DNA of 64,000 nucleotides from Bifidobacterium sp. ESL0800 (GCF_029395355.1 NZ_CP113913.1:930001-994000); one strand, 5' to 3'. Shown: positions 37,358 through 47,401, counted from the first letter of the stretch. Notes: generated by a model from the sequence alone, not told the origin. Program-made: numbers and translations.

Positions 37358-37768
37358 TACACCAGCCGAACCGGAAGGCGGAAATATCCGACATCATAAC
37401 CGCGTCTCATCGATGCAGTCCTATCAAAAAACGCCATTGCCACATGGCACACCCAACCATCACCATCATCCAGTTTCCCCATCCATCACAGAGCCGATAC
37501 AACGGCCGACGAAGACACATGCCGGCAAGAACCTAACCTTCACGGCAATGCGTGCATTCGTTCTCTTAATTCCTATTGTATGGGTATTTCAGAGTGGAAA
37601 AGTACGAAAAAACAGGCTTTTAGCGACCATTCCAATTTGCGACACGCAAAAACACGGGCAAAATCCAAGATTTCATTGGTCTCTTTTGTGTGATACAAAA
37701 GCGACCAAAATTTTTAAAAAAATCGAAGAAATTTATTGCGGCTTGTCGTATTGTGGGCGGCAGCGCAC
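37358..37768. other. Intergenic region between dnaG and SLC13 genes
   Basis: 411 bases, AT-rich between 37560 and 37740, without a credible gene. It must contain the promoter of the SLC13 gene. A strong hairpin at 37676-37708 is listed separately. Confidence 0.6.
37676..37708. terminator. Strong hairpin downstream of dnaG
   Basis: TTGGTC-T-CTTTTGT (37676-37689) pairs with ACAAAAG-C-GACCAA (37695-37708), 13 bp with one central mismatch and a 5-base loop. AAAATTTTT follows on the plus strand. It lies 61 bases beyond the dnaG stop codon. The T-tract is on the side opposite to the dnaG transcript's exit, so it fits a plus-strand terminator better; which transcript it ends is unclear. Confidence 0.5.
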
Positions 37769-39880
37769 TCAGGCGACGGCGTTGCCATAGACCTGGGCCT
37801 GCAAATCCTTTCTGGCGGTCTCCATATTGGTGATCTCCCCCAAAATCCTGATTTTCTCTTCACCGTCAGGCATCTGCGCCATCTTACGCTTGGCCGCACC
37901 GATTCGGCGCATATAGCCCACATCGAGCAGCCGGGCGGTCAGTTCCGCAGCGTAGCGCTGTTCCTCCGGGGTCGGCGCACGGAGCTGGGCGGCGGCCGGA
38001 TTGGGCACATCGGCGCCATTGACGGCCACCCCTCCGGTATTCGCATCGTTGGCATTGCCGTTCTGGTCGTCTCCACCCGGCAACGGCAGCGGCATGACGG
38101 CCAGCTCGTTGATGACCTGCTCAAGCATCGGCCCGCCTGCCTTGGTGAGGTTGTGCATCCAAAGCCCCTGCGGCGTGGCGTTGTCGGGCAGACCGCCGGC
38201 TGCGGCGATCGCCTGGAAGAGCGTTCGGAAAACCGGGGTCATGAAATCGGCAAGGGTGAGACGTGCGAACGCGTTGCCGTTGATGGCGCGTGGCACCTGA
38301 ATGAGCACGGCCATGAACTGCTGCTCGCAGATGAACACCGCATCGTCCACACGGAAGTATGCCTGGTCTGCGGCATCCCTGTGTTGCAAGGCCTTGCGTG
38401 CGGCCGGGTTCGCATAGCCGTTTTCATCGTTGCGTCTATACGCATCAAAGCCATTGCCGCCACGGCGCTTGGTCGCATACGCGTCGTCGTCGCGCACGTG
38501 CAGCCGCCGCCTGGCGCTGTTGACCTCATGTCTGACGATGTCTAGATCGACGCCGATGCGTCGGGTCGCCTTGCGCGTGTAGATGTCAAGCAGTGAACGG
38601 TCACGGATCTGGGCGATCAGCGGCGCCGCGGCCTTAACCGCGCCCATCTGGCCGGTGGTATACGAGGTGTCGAAGCGGTTGATGGCGGTGTCGATGACGA
38701 AATCATACAGCGGTTTGGCATGGTCGATCAGCGAGCGAACCGCCTCGTTGCCTTGCTGGATGCGCAGGTCGCAGGGGTCGAGGTTGTTGTCGGCGACGGC
38801 CACGAATGTCTGCGAAAGGAATGCGGAATCCAAACCGAAGGCATGGATGGCAGCCTTCTGCCCCGCCGCATCGCCGTCGAACGTGAAGACGATACGCGAG
38901 CTCAGGGATTGGCCTTCGACCTTCAGCGGCCCGACGAGCTGGACGGCTCCCAAAGAATCGTCGGAGATGAGACGACGGATGATTTTGGCGTGCTCCTCGC
39001 CGAACGCGGTGCCGCAGGTGGCCACGGCGGTGTCGATACCGGCCAGATGGCACGCCATGACGTCCGTGTATCCTTCGACGATGACCGCCTGGCGTTTTTT
39101 GACAATGCTGGATTTGGCGAGGTCGATGCCGTAGAGCACCTGGGTCTTGCGGTAGAGCTGGGTATCGGGAGTGTTGATGTACTTGGCGTTGATGTTGTCG
39201 TCGTCATAGAGCTTGCGGGCGCCGAAACCGAGCGTGCGGCCCGTGGAGTCACGGATGGGCCACGTGGCACGGCCGCGGAAATAGTCGTAGATGCCGCGCT
39301 GACCCTGGCGAGCCAAACCGGCGTCGAGCATCTCCTGCTGGGTGAACCCTTTGCCCGCCAAGTGCCGGACAAGATTATCCCAACCTTGGGGAGCGTATCC
39401 GCAGCCGAAACGCTGGCAATCCGCCTGGCTGAAATTGCGGCCACCCAAGAGCTTTCGAGCCGCAAGCGCCTCAGGTGTCATGATCTGGGAGACGAAGAAA
39501 CGCTGGGCCTCCTCATTGGCCTCAAGCAGACGGGCGCGTTTCGAGCCACGATGTTCTTCCCTGCTGCCGTCGCTTTTCTCGTAATGCAGTTCGATATGGT
39601 ATTTGTCGGCCAGAAGTTCCACAGCCTCGCGAAAATCGATGTTCTCACGGTGTTCGACGTAGGCGAAGACGTCGCCGCCGAGCCCGCAACCGAAGCAATG
39701 CCAGACACCCAGCGAGGGCCGGACGCTGAAACTGGGCGTTTTCTCATCATGGAAGGGGCACAGACCCATGAAGGTACCGGTGCCCGCGGCCTTGAGCGTC
39801 ACCGTCGAGGAGACGATATCGTAGAGATCCGCCGTGGCACGCACCTTTTCCACGTCCGCTTTGAGAATCATTCCAGCCAT
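37769..39880 (-). CDS. dnaG: DNA primase (DnaG)
   Basis: 703 aa from ATG 39880; the frame is open 20 codons further, but MAGMILKADVEKVR is the normal DnaG start and AAGGTGG precedes it. It makes RNA primers for replication. The N-terminal CHC2 zinc finger is CPFHDEKTPSF with WHCFGCG. The TOPRIM catalytic core contains IVEGYTDVMA and FTFDGDAAGQKA. The C-terminal third, which binds DnaB, carries a Pro/Asn-rich insertion (GGDDQNGNANDANTGG). Length is somewhat above the usual 600-650 aa, as in other actinobacteria. dgt lies just upstream on the same strand. Confidence 0.97.
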   Translation of the reverse strand: MAGMILKADVEKVRATADLYDIVSSTVTLKAAGTGTFMGLCPFHDEKTPSFSVRPSLGVWHCFGCGLGGDVFAYVEHRENIDFREAVELLADKYHIELHYEKSDGSREEHRGSKRARLLEANEEAQRFFVSQIMTPEALAARKLLGGRNFSQADCQRFGCGYAPQGWDNLVRHLAGKGFTQQEMLDAGLARQGQRGIYDYFRGRATWPIRDSTGRTLGFGARKLYDDDNINAKYINTPDTQLYRKTQVLYGIDLAKSSIVKKRQAVIVEGYTDVMACHLAGIDTAVATCGTAFGEEHAKIIRRLISDDSLGAVQLVGPLKVEGQSLSSRIVFTFDGDAAGQKAAIHAFGLDSAFLSQTFVAVADNNLDPCDLRIQQGNEAVRSLIDHAKPLYDFVIDTAINRFDTSYTTGQMGAVKAAAPLIAQIRDRSLLDIYTRKATRRIGVDLDIVRHEVNSARRRLHVRDDDAYATKRRGGNGFDAYRRNDENGYANPAARKALQHRDAADQAYFRVDDAVFICEQQFMAVLIQVPRAINGNAFARLTLADFMTPVFRTLFQAIAAAGGLPDNATPQGLWMHNLTKAGGPMLEQVINELAVMPLPLPGGDDQNGNANDANTGGVAVNGADVPNPAAAQLRAPTPEEQRYAAELTARLLDVGYMRRIGAAKRKMAQMPDGEEKIRILGEITNMETARKDLQAQVYGNAVA

Positions 39881-40050
39881 AACTATCCACCTTACCGTGT
39901 GCCGTGCATGAGGGCAATCACAACGAATGCACCAAGGCAAAAATCAAGATTTCTTGATAACAAGACGCTGAAAAGACAGATATCGGCAAGCGCGAGGCTT
40001 CGACGCCGAACTGTTTCACCTTATCGGTTCAAAACAGGCTACCAGCAGCT

Positions 40051-41367
40051 TTAGCAGATCAGGGAGTGCAGGGTCATCGCCGAGCCGTCAGTCAAACTGG
40101 CCACCTGGTCGATGGCCACGCGCAGCCGCTCGTCGTCGTTGGTGGATTCGTTCCAGTCCTCGAGAAACACGGTTTCCAGCGCGTCGGAAGGTCGTGGGGA
40201 ATCGGCCATCAGCACGTCGACCAGGTCGGCGACGATCTGCTGTTCCTGGTCGTGCAGGGGCTCGCGTTCGCGCGGTGCCATGACGAAGTAGACGGCGATG
40301 CCCTTGAGCGCGACGATCTCGTAATTGGTCTCGTCGGGAATGACGATGTTGGCGCTGTAACGGGTCAACCTGCCCTGCCCGTACTTCTCTCGGGTCGCCT
40401 GTTCGACGGAACCGGCGAACCGGCCGATCAGCGAACTGGTGATGTTCTTCAACTGTGCCAGTGCTTGCCTCGAACCGTTGAAATGCGAGGGGAACATATG
40501 TCGTTTCATCAAGCGGTGCAAGGCCTCTAGCAGTTCGTCCGGATCCCATTGCTGCCCGTACCATTCACGGGTCATCTCCACCACGCCGTCAAGCACGCGT
40601 GGGTCGGCCAAGGCCAGCGGGTTGAAGGTGCCGGTGGCGATGGCGTCCTCGACGTCGTGGACGCTGTAGGCGATGTCGTCGGAAAGGTCCATGACCTGGC
40701 ATTCCATCGGCTTGGCGTCTTTCGGCGCTCCGGTCTTGAGCCAGTTGAACACGTCGACGTCATCCGGATAGACACAGAATTTCAGGCTGCGCTCCCCTTT
40801 CGGGTGTTTCGAGGCCTCGGCAAGCGTCCACGGGTATTTCACCGCGGCATCCAGCGAGGCGCGCGTCAGGTTGACTCCGGCGGAACGACCGTCGGCGCGA
40901 AAGACCTTCGGCTCGAGCCTCGTCAGCAGGCGCAGGGTCTGCGCGTTGCCTTCGAAACCACCGATGCCGGAGGCGATATCGGCCAGTACCCGCTCCCCGT
41001 TGTGTCCGAAAGGCGGATGCCCCAAGTCGTGGGCGAGACAGGCGCAGTCGACCACATCCGGGTCGCAGCCAAGCATGGAACCGATCTGCCTGCCGATCTG
41101 TGCGACCTCAAGCGTATGTGTCAGCCGGGTACGTGCGAAATCATCGGTGCCGGCCACCAGAATCTGGCTTTTCGCGCCAAGCCTGCGCAAAGCCGAGGAA
41201 TGGATCAGACGCGCACGATCGCGCTGGAAGGCGGTACGGGATTGCGATTTCGGCGGTTCGGGAGCCCAACGCTCCTCGTCGAACGCGTCATAGCCCTCGT
41301 CCTGAAGCACTTGTTCGCCATCTGCGGTTTCCATCACACGCCTCGCTCCCTCAAACCATGCCATCAA
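40051..41367 (-). CDS. dgt: dGTP triphosphohydrolase family (Dgt)
   Basis: 438 aa HD-superfamily enzyme that hydrolyses dNTPs to nucleosides and triphosphate. Metal ligands are H84 (TRLTHTLEV) and H113-D114 (LAHDLGHPPFGHNGE), followed by a distal D in SDDIAYSVHD. The conserved entry sequence is SRTAFQRDRARLIHS. Start is ambiguous: ATG 41367, 41364 or 41334 (METADGEQ); the last has GAGGCG upstream. The dgt-dnaG arrangement is common in actinobacteria and suggests cotranscription linking dNTP control with replication. Confidence 0.95.
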   Translation of the reverse strand: MMAWFEGARRVMETADGEQVLQDEGYDAFDEERWAPEPPKSQSRTAFQRDRARLIHSSALRRLGAKSQILVAGTDDFARTRLTHTLEVAQIGRQIGSMLGCDPDVVDCACLAHDLGHPPFGHNGERVLADIASGIGGFEGNAQTLRLLTRLEPKVFRADGRSAGVNLTRASLDAAVKYPWTLAEASKHPKGERSLKFCVYPDDVDVFNWLKTGAPKDAKPMECQVMDLSDDIAYSVHDVEDAIATGTFNPLALADPRVLDGVVEMTREWYGQQWDPDELLEALHRLMKRHMFPSHFNGSRQALAQLKNITSSLIGRFAGSVEQATREKYGQGRLTRYSANIVIPDETNYEIVALKGIAVYFVMAPREREPLHDQEQQIVADLVDVLMADSPRPSDALETVFLEDWNESTNDDERLRVAIDQVASLTDGSAMTLHSLIC

Positions 41368-41495
41368 TCCAAGCCGCCAAGCCGGTTACGCAAGCATGGC
41401 CAATCGAATCCGTCGCTATGTATCCGATGATAGCCCACATCAGACGGCCAACCAATGAAAATTACGGAATCGACCGAGCTTTATGACGGAACAAA

Positions 41496-41533
41496 ACAAG
41501 CCGCCTGCCAAGTCTGGATGGCAGACGACTTGT
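41496..41533 (-). terminator. Terminator of the NCS1 permease-hydrolase operon
   Basis: On the minus strand ACAAG pairs with CTTGT and CTGCCA with TGGCAG (41505-41510 with 41519-41524), separated by a 4 x 4 internal loop, and T-rich CTTGTTTTGTT follows. It lies 112 bases beyond the hydrolase stop codon. Confidence 0.55.
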
Positions 41534-41645
41534 GTTATCGCCGAACACGCCTGAAACAGCAGTTTGAAGCGATATCTTTTATCCTCTTACGATAGACATC
41601 AGATACCCGGATTCCGCCGTTACCGGAGCTATACGCTGGCGACAA

Positions 41646-42206
41646 TCAGCCTAGCAATTCCTTGGTGTCGGTCACGGTGATCAACGGCGTGAACAGCTTC
41701 ATCGTCTCGATGGCCAGCTTCTGGTTTTCCGGGGTGCTGCCTGCGCACGCGTCTTCGACCAGCCGGACGGCGACGCCGTCATCCGCCGCGGCCAATGCAG
41801 TCTGAAGCACGCAGCAATCGGTGGCCACCCCGCACACCGCGATTTTTTTGGCACCTTGGACGGCCTTTTTCAGCTCATCGCCCCACTTGCCGAACGTCGT
41901 CCTGCTCACCACAGGATGGCCTTTGGCAAGCTCGGCCGTCTCATCGGTGAAGTCGTACATCGGGTCGTCCGGCGGCACGAGGAACTGCGGCCAGTCCTTG
42001 AAGTAGTCGACCCACGCGTCCCTCGGCTTGTCCGGCGCGATGTAGCGGGTGTAGGCCACCCGATCGCCGTAGGCCTTCGCAAGACGCTTGAAAGGCTCGT
42101 CAGTGGCATAATACGAGCCGTCGGCACACGCCCAGGTCGACCAATCGCTTTGTGCAAACACCTTCTGGCGGTCCACGACCACCAGCCATTCATCCTTGTC
42201 AACCAT
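41646..42206 (-). CDS. Isochorismatase-like cysteine hydrolase
   Basis: 186 aa. The catalytic triad of the nicotinamidase/isochorismatase fold is visible: D12 (VVVDRQKVF), K107 (TFGKWGDE) and C132 (GVATDCCVLQTAL). Family members include nicotinamidase, ureidoacrylate and N-carbamoyl amidohydrolases. It abuts the NCS1 permease with a one-base overlap (TGATG), so the two are coupled. An imported nucleobase, hydantoin, vitamin or related amide is the probable source of substrate, but which is unknown. Confidence 0.85.
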   Translation of the reverse strand: MVDKDEWLVVVDRQKVFAQSDWSTWACADGSYYATDEPFKRLAKAYGDRVAYTRYIAPDKPRDAWVDYFKDWPQFLVPPDDPMYDFTDETAELAKGHPVVSRTTFGKWGDELKKAVQGAKKIAVCGVATDCCVLQTALAAADDGVAVRLVEDACAGSTPENQKLAIETMKLFTPLITVTDTKELLG

Positions 42207-43651
42207 CAGTTGGCTCCTTCCTGTCGTTTGATGTCACTGCGTTGGAAAATCAGGGTTCCGAGCAGGCCGACCACAAGGGCCACGAACACGCCGAGATTGG
42301 CTTGCGCCCACATCCCGTCCTTGCCGCCGAACAGGCCGAGCAGGTAGCCCTGCCAGTTCAGCCAGCTCGCCGCCGAATTGACCACGAGCCCCCAGCCGAG
42401 AACCGTGCCTACCGCGAGGATCACCAGCGCCTTGACGTTCCATGCGCCGTAACGGCCTGCGGGGTCGTAGAGATCGGTGCTGTCGTAATCGCGCTTGCGC
42501 ATCAGCACATCCGCCACGAACATGCCGGTCCAGACGGCCATGGGCACACCCAGCGTGATGAGGAAGCCTTGGAACGGGCCGATGAACGTGTCGGAGAAGA
42601 AGGTGACGTAGATGACGCCGATGACCGTGAGCACGGCAGTCAGCGCGGCCGCAAGCGTGCGCGGCAGTTTGATGCCGAAGGACAGCAGGTCGAGACCGTT
42701 GGAATAGTTGTCCATGATCGCGCCGCTCATCAGTCCGAGTACCGCCACCAGCGTGAACGGCACCAGATACCAGGTCGGCAGGATCGAAGCCATCGCGCCG
42801 ACGGGGTCAAGGCCGACCTGCTTGTCGAGATTAGAGTTGGAGACCGCGAGCAGCAGACCGTAGACGATCAGCAGTACGTTGGCGATCGAGGCGCCGAATG
42901 TCGTCCATGCCACGATGCCGGCGTTGGATGACTTGCGCGGCAGATAGCGCGAATAGTCGGCGGCGACGTTGACCCAACCCAGTCCGAAACCGGTCATGAC
43001 GAACAGGCAGCACCCCAGCATCGCGGGCAGACCGCCGGCGCGGGCGGAGCCGACTCGCGAAAAATCAATGTTGCCCCATCCCAGAATAAAGAATCCGATG
43101 GTCACGATGCCGGTGACGATGGTGATGACCTGCTGGCATTTCATGATGAGGTCATAGCCGAAGATGCCGGCGACGACCACCAGTCCGACGACCACGATGG
43201 TCGAGATAAGCTTGGACGCGCTGGCGTTGCCCATGCCAAGCTTCTGCAGCGTGGAAGACATGGCCAGCACCGCCGTCACCGTCAGCGAGATCTCCCAGCC
43301 CAATGTCGCGATCCACGACATGGCCGCAGGGACCTTCGCGCCTTTGACGCCGAAGATGGCGCGGGTGATCACCATGGTCGGCGCGTTGCCGCGCTTGCCC
43401 GCGATGGAGACGATACCCACCAGCAGGAACGAGACCACGACGCCGATGATGGTGGTCAGCCCCGCCTGCCAGAACGAAATCCCGAAACCGAGCGCCCACG
43501 CCCCGTACGACATGGCCAGCACCGAGATGTTGGCCGCAAACCAAGGCCAGAACAGGCTCGAGGGCTTGCCCTTGCGTTCCGATTCGTCGATGACGTCGAT
43601 GCCTTGAGCCTCGACGCTCAGCGATGAACCCTTCGCTTCATCACTCATCAT
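42206..43651 (-). CDS. NCS1-family nucleobase:cation symporter (CodB-like)
   Basis: 481 aa with twelve predicted helices. The N-terminal WFAANISVLAMSYGAWALG corresponds to the conserved first helix of NCS1 carriers, which import cytosine, purines, allantoin, hydantoin or thiamine-related compounds with H+ or Na+. GFGLGWVNVAADYSRYLPRK is the other hallmark, in helix 6. ATG 43651 has AGGAAGGTG upstream. It is the first gene of a two-gene operon with the cysteine hydrolase. A perfect palindrome 206 bases upstream (43857-43877) is an operator candidate. Confidence 0.9.
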   Translation of the reverse strand: MMSDEAKGSSLSVEAQGIDVIDESERKGKPSSLFWPWFAANISVLAMSYGAWALGFGISFWQAGLTTIIGVVVSFLLVGIVSIAGKRGNAPTMVITRAIFGVKGAKVPAAMSWIATLGWEISLTVTAVLAMSSTLQKLGMGNASASKLISTIVVVGLVVVAGIFGYDLIMKCQQVITIVTGIVTIGFFILGWGNIDFSRVGSARAGGLPAMLGCCLFVMTGFGLGWVNVAADYSRYLPRKSSNAGIVAWTTFGASIANVLLIVYGLLLAVSNSNLDKQVGLDPVGAMASILPTWYLVPFTLVAVLGLMSGAIMDNYSNGLDLLSFGIKLPRTLAAALTAVLTVIGVIYVTFFSDTFIGPFQGFLITLGVPMAVWTGMFVADVLMRKRDYDSTDLYDPAGRYGAWNVKALVILAVGTVLGWGLVVNSAASWLNWQGYLLGLFGGKDGMWAQANLGVFVALVVGLLGTLIFQRSDIKRQEGAN

Positions 43652-44095
43652 TCACCTTCCTGTTTCTCTTCGCCCGGCTATCTGCCAGGCAAAGGCCGTG
43701 TGGAATCACACAAGCACTTTTTGAAACCAGCCCTCGCTACGAAGCGGAAGCGAGACGGGGCACATGGCCACATCTCTGTCAGGTTTCATACAATCTTTCC
43801 TCTTTTTACATAGTCCCATCGGCTATCCGGATATGATAAAAAAGTTTATTGTCACCTTATAGTCATTAAGACTATAACTAAGGATACAGAAACGCAATCG
43901 CAAATCAAGCCCCGGCATTTCATCGTTTACGGACTTTGACTTCCACAAGCTCGTTCTAGGCCAGCCATCGTGTTCTAACGAGCCCTATGCCTTGTCTTCA
44001 TTGACTTTCAGCCCAGCTTGGTCGATATGAATAATCGGTGGCCACTGCAACCCCAGCGACCACCGTGCGAAAATCCGTAGATGTTGTCTATAACT
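43652..44095. other. Intergenic region upstream of the NCS1 operon
   Basis: 444 bases without a credible gene. AT-rich from 43790 to 43890, which should contain the NCS1 promoter. Includes the palindrome at 43857-43877. Confidence 0.6.
43857..43877. promoter_or_regulatory. Palindromic operator candidate upstream of NCS1 permease
   Basis: TTATAGTC (43857-43864), ATTAA, GACTATAA (43870-43877): a perfect 8-bp inverted repeat. On the minus strand GGTGACAATAAAC follows directly, with GTGACA resembling a -35. Binding by a transcription factor is inferred from symmetry and place. Confidence 0.4.
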
Positions 44096-45454
44096 TCACA
44101 GCAACGACTTGGAGTTGAGTTTGCTCATATCCTGCGGATCGAGCACTTCCGAGGCATGCAAATAAAGCCGCGGGATGCGCGTGCGCAGGCAGGTGAAGAT
44201 CTCGTAGCTGATGGTGTCGGCGGCACGCGCCCAATCGTCCGCGGTCGGCTCGGCGTAGTCCTCACCGCGGCCGGGCCCGAAGAGTTCGACGGTGTCCCCT
44301 TCGTGCACGCCGAGTCGTTTGGCATCGCCGTGCAGGTCGAGGATGAACTGGTCCATGCATACACGCCCGGAGACGCGCATCAGCTTGGGTCCCTCGGCGG
44401 TCATCACGCGCACCGGACCGCCCGGCTTGAGCGTATGTTTCGCGCCGGCCTCGTCGAATCCGGAGGCGGAACGGTGGATGCCGTCGGCATAGCCCAGCGG
44501 CACAATGGCCGTGCTGGTCGCCTCGTCGGTGATGTAGGTGCGTCCGTACGAAATTCCATGTCCCGCCTCGACACCTTTGACCGTAGCGAGCTGCGCTTGC
44601 AAGGTCATGGCCGGTTTCAAATCGTAATTTGCGGGCGTCCCCATCGCCGGATCGGCTTCATAGCCGTAAAGCCCGATGCCCGGACGGGTCAGCTCGAAGC
44701 GCGTTTCCGGTCGGGAAAGCGTGGCCGCGGTGTTCGCGATATGGCGGATGCGCGGCGGGATTCCGGCCTTTTCCATCCGCGCGGTGAACTGCTTGAAGCT
44801 TTCGAGCTGCTGGTCGGTCGCCTCCACGAATTCGGGGACATCGGGCGCGTCGGCCACCGAAAAATGACTCCACTGCCCCACAACGTCGAGCACACCCTCG
44901 TGGGCGAGCGGCACCAGCTTGTCGAGCGCGGCCTGAAAACCGGCTGCCGTGAAGCCGTTGCGGCCGAAACCGGTGTCGACCTTGACGTGCACACGTGCCG
45001 GCATGCCAAGCTTCCGAGCGGCGGCGGCCACGGCGTCGATGCCGTCGAGCGAACCCACCGAAATGTCGATGTCACTGGCGATGAGCTCGATGAGCGGGGC
45101 GTTGCGCCCGTTGTACATCCACGTGAGAATATGGCAACGGCTCGAATCGATACCGGCCATGCGCAGCAACAGGGCTTCACGCGGCTGGGCGGTGCCGAGC
45201 CATGTCGCGCCTCCCGCGAGCGCCGCCAGCGCGGAAGGAATAAGCCCGTGCCCATATCCGTCGGCCTTCACTACACCCATCACGGCGGTGCCGGATTTCG
45301 GCCCGCCGACGACCTCGACCAAGTGACGCATGTTGTCGCGCATCGCCTTGAGGTCGACGATGGCCTGCCCCGGGTAACGTCGCAGCGCGGCGGCGTAGTT
45401 CGATTTGCCAAGTGCGGAAGAGTAAGGCCATTCGGGCAGTGCGTTCAAAGTCAT
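44096..45454 (-). CDS. alr: Alanine racemase
   Basis: 452 aa PLP enzyme making D-alanine for peptidoglycan. The PLP lysine is K63 in VVKADGYGHG. The barrel continues with ARVHVKVDTGFGRNG and ends in the beta domain with GRVCMDQFILDL and EIFTCLRTRIPRLY. It is longer than the usual 370-390 aa because of a 28-residue N-terminal extension and several loops. The start ATG 45454 has no perfect Shine-Dalgarno sequence. It is flanked by long intergenic regions and probably monocistronic. Confidence 0.96.
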   Translation of the reverse strand: MTLNALPEWPYSSALGKSNYAAALRRYPGQAIVDLKAMRDNMRHLVEVVGGPKSGTAVMGVVKADGYGHGLIPSALAALAGGATWLGTAQPREALLLRMAGIDSSRCHILTWMYNGRNAPLIELIASDIDISVGSLDGIDAVAAAARKLGMPARVHVKVDTGFGRNGFTAAGFQAALDKLVPLAHEGVLDVVGQWSHFSVADAPDVPEFVEATDQQLESFKQFTARMEKAGIPPRIRHIANTAATLSRPETRFELTRPGIGLYGYEADPAMGTPANYDLKPAMTLQAQLATVKGVEAGHGISYGRTYITDEATSTAIVPLGYADGIHRSASGFDEAGAKHTLKPGGPVRVMTAEGPKLMRVSGRVCMDQFILDLHGDAKRLGVHEGDTVELFGPGRGEDYAEPTADDWARAADTISYEIFTCLRTRIPRLYLHASEVLDPQDMSKLNSKSLL

Positions 45455-45721
45455 AGTTCATATTGTCGCGCGCCAAAGTGATGAAGGCAAACAGGCGATA
45501 CGGAACAATCACATGGACACGCGGAGGCGATGATGACCGAACAAGTCCGTGGGGTTTCGGTACACCGCAAATACCTGCCATCCATTGGCATGCCCATTCA
45601 CATCGCATCGGACACACGACATCGAGAATATGGCACGAAACCGAACCGCAGGCGGTTTTATGAGCGTTGGCACAACATATAAAGCATATCCGAAAGTTCG
45701 GCTATAGCCTTCAATGCAGCC

Positions 45722-46321
45722 TCACCTATCGTGACGCTGGTACACAATGCGCGTGTTGCCGCGATCGCCCATGTCGCTGACCGTAATGATTCCGCAACGC
45801 CGATATCCCGATTCCTCAAAGACGTGCTGCATCGCCTTGTTGTCCGGGTGGGTGTCGCAGCGTACGTTTTTGTATGCCGCCGCCGCCCATTGCATGCACG
45901 CTCCCCCGCTATGACCTTTCAGCCCAGATGAAGCAAGGCGGTGCATGGTGGCGTATTCGTCGTCGTCCAGCCAAGCGCCTTCGGTCAGGTGCGCATAGGT
46001 CGGCTCCACACCAAGAAACATCGCGAAATAGGCGAGTATACGTTCGGCGCCGCCCTCACCTTCGGCATCGACCAGCAGCATGCCGTTGCCGCCGCGAATA
46101 TCCTCGTGGATCAGTTCGGCGGGAGGCCAGCTTTTGCCCCACTGGTTGGGGTTACCGGTGCGTCGCATCAGTTCGCGGGCCCGCTCGAAGATAGCCATGA
46201 TTACATCGAAATCAGCTTCGCTAGCCCGACGCACGCGCATGGAACCGGTCAGAATTCCTGCCGTTTCCGCAGTTGCTTCCGTGAGATCGCTCCCAGTATG
46301 CCTCTTGTGTTCTTCAGCCAT
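45722..46321 (-). CDS. GNAT-family N-acetyltransferase
   Basis: 199 aa. The GNAT core begins at about residue 28 with MRVRRASEADFDVIMAIFERA. Later KGHSGGACMQWA is the acetyl-CoA loop (GxxA-type), and DNKAMQHVFEESGYRRCG is the typical end of GNAT domains. The first 27 residues are hydrophilic, so ATG at about 46240 (MRVRRA) may be the true start. Substrate unknown; the neighbours (alr, luxS) give no lead. Confidence 0.8.
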   Translation of the reverse strand: MAEEHKRHTGSDLTEATAETAGILTGSMRVRRASEADFDVIMAIFERARELMRRTGNPNQWGKSWPPAELIHEDIRGGNGMLLVDAEGEGGAERILAYFAMFLGVEPTYAHLTEGAWLDDDEYATMHRLASSGLKGHSGGACMQWAAAAYKNVRCDTHPDNKAMQHVFEESGYRRCGIITVSDMGDRGNTRIVYQRHDR

Positions 46322-46747
46322 TCCGTACCCCTTTTCAATAACTGATTATCATACTGACAGTCAACAAACAGTGGCGTGCATCAAATTGTTACGAACCAAG
46401 AAGGCCGTCAACTGGCAGTTTGTGCTGAATGGAATACGCACGAAGAAGACCGATCGCGCAATTTTCGAGACGCTTGGAAAGCGCAGTCTTCATCCGGTTT
46501 GTTCATCACAAACCAAACGATATGGTTGTACATCGTTAAGTCCACTAGAAACATGTACGAACCGTCCCATGCTCTCGCCCTGCCTGCCCTGAACAACAAA
46601 TACCGGGTTTCCAGAGCAACAGATTTATGGAACAGCGGCAGAACAGAATGACGATATATGCAAGAAAGCGGCATCGACGCCAATCGCCGGATACCGCTTT
46701 CGATTGTGTTTCGATTTCAATCCGCCTTCGCTCAGCGGATGTCGGAA
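46322..46747. other. Intergenic region between luxS and GNAT gene
   Basis: 426 bases. Two 91-codon open frames overlap on opposite strands (46376-46651 and 46408-46683), but neither has a ribosome binding site or a recognisable domain. It may be a decayed gene. The luxS-proximal end has a hairpin at 46664-46701. Confidence 0.55.
46664..46701 (-). terminator. Hairpin downstream of luxS
   Basis: GAAAGCGG (46664-46671) pairs with CCGCTTTC (46694-46701) across 22 bases, 47 bases beyond the luxS stop. No strong T-tract follows on the minus strand. Confidence 0.45.
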
Positions 46748-47236
46748 TCAGACCACCTTGCGCACGTAAGGATCGGAGCTGATGCCCTCGTCGAGGATCT
46801 TCTTGCACCATTCCTTGGCGGTGAACAGGCTGTGGTCGCGGTAGTTGCCGCAGCTCTTGATGTCCGTGGCCGGCACGTCGTCCCAAGTCGCCTTGTAGGC
46901 AATGAACTCGAGGGATTCCTTGAGCGCCTTGGCGACGTCCTCGGTGCTGTGCTCGCCCCAGGTCAGCAGATGGAAGCCGGTACGGCAGCCGAACGGTGAG
47001 CAGTCGATGTAGCCCGGGATGCGCTCGCGCAGCAGCACCGCGATGGTGTGCTCGATGGTGTGCAGGCCGCCGGTCGGGATGGCGTTCTCGTTGGGCTGCA
47101 CCAGGCGCAGGTCGTAATTGGAGATGACGTCGCCCTTCTCGCCGGTCTCGGTGTCGATAAAGCGCACATACGGCGCCTTCACCTTGGTGTGATCGAGCTT
47201 AAAGCTCTCCGGTTCCGGCTTGTTTTCGTCTGCCAT
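46748..47236 (-). CDS. luxS: S-ribosylhomocysteine lyase (LuxS)
   Basis: 162 aa from ATG 47236, chosen because GAAAGGA lies eight bases upstream; a TTG five codons earlier overlaps that ribosome binding site. LuxS splits S-ribosylhomocysteine to homocysteine and DPD, the precursor of autoinducer-2. Zinc ligands are H59 and H63 ([11 protein letters not shown]) and C129 (KSCGNYRD); C84 in PFGCRTGF is the catalytic base. The CRISPR array ends 165 bases upstream and is read in the same direction, so pre-crRNA transcription could run into luxS. Confidence 0.97.
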   Translation of the reverse strand: MADENKPEPESFKLDHTKVKAPYVRFIDTETGEKGDVISNYDLRLVQPNENAIPTGGLHTIEHTIAVLLRERIPGYIDCSPFGCRTGFHLLTWGEHSTEDVAKALKESLEFIAYKATWDDVPATDIKSCGNYRDHSLFTAKEWCKKILDEGISSDPYVRKVV

Positions 47237-47401
47237 GTTGGTTCCTTTCAATAGGTACGGATTACCTTTACCTTAATGCGTCGTCGCTATATTTCTCTTT
47301 CGCTTCAGTGTTTCCTATTACGCGAGTTTTATCAGATCCCTTACTTCACACTCCCGCAAAAAACAACACGGCAAGCAGCAGCTGGAGCTGATGATTGTAG
47401 A

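Noticed and set aside
46376-46683. Overlapping 91-codon frames between luxS and the GNAT gene
   Set aside because: Neither has a ribosome binding site, domain or codon pattern that supports it; both strands are equally open.
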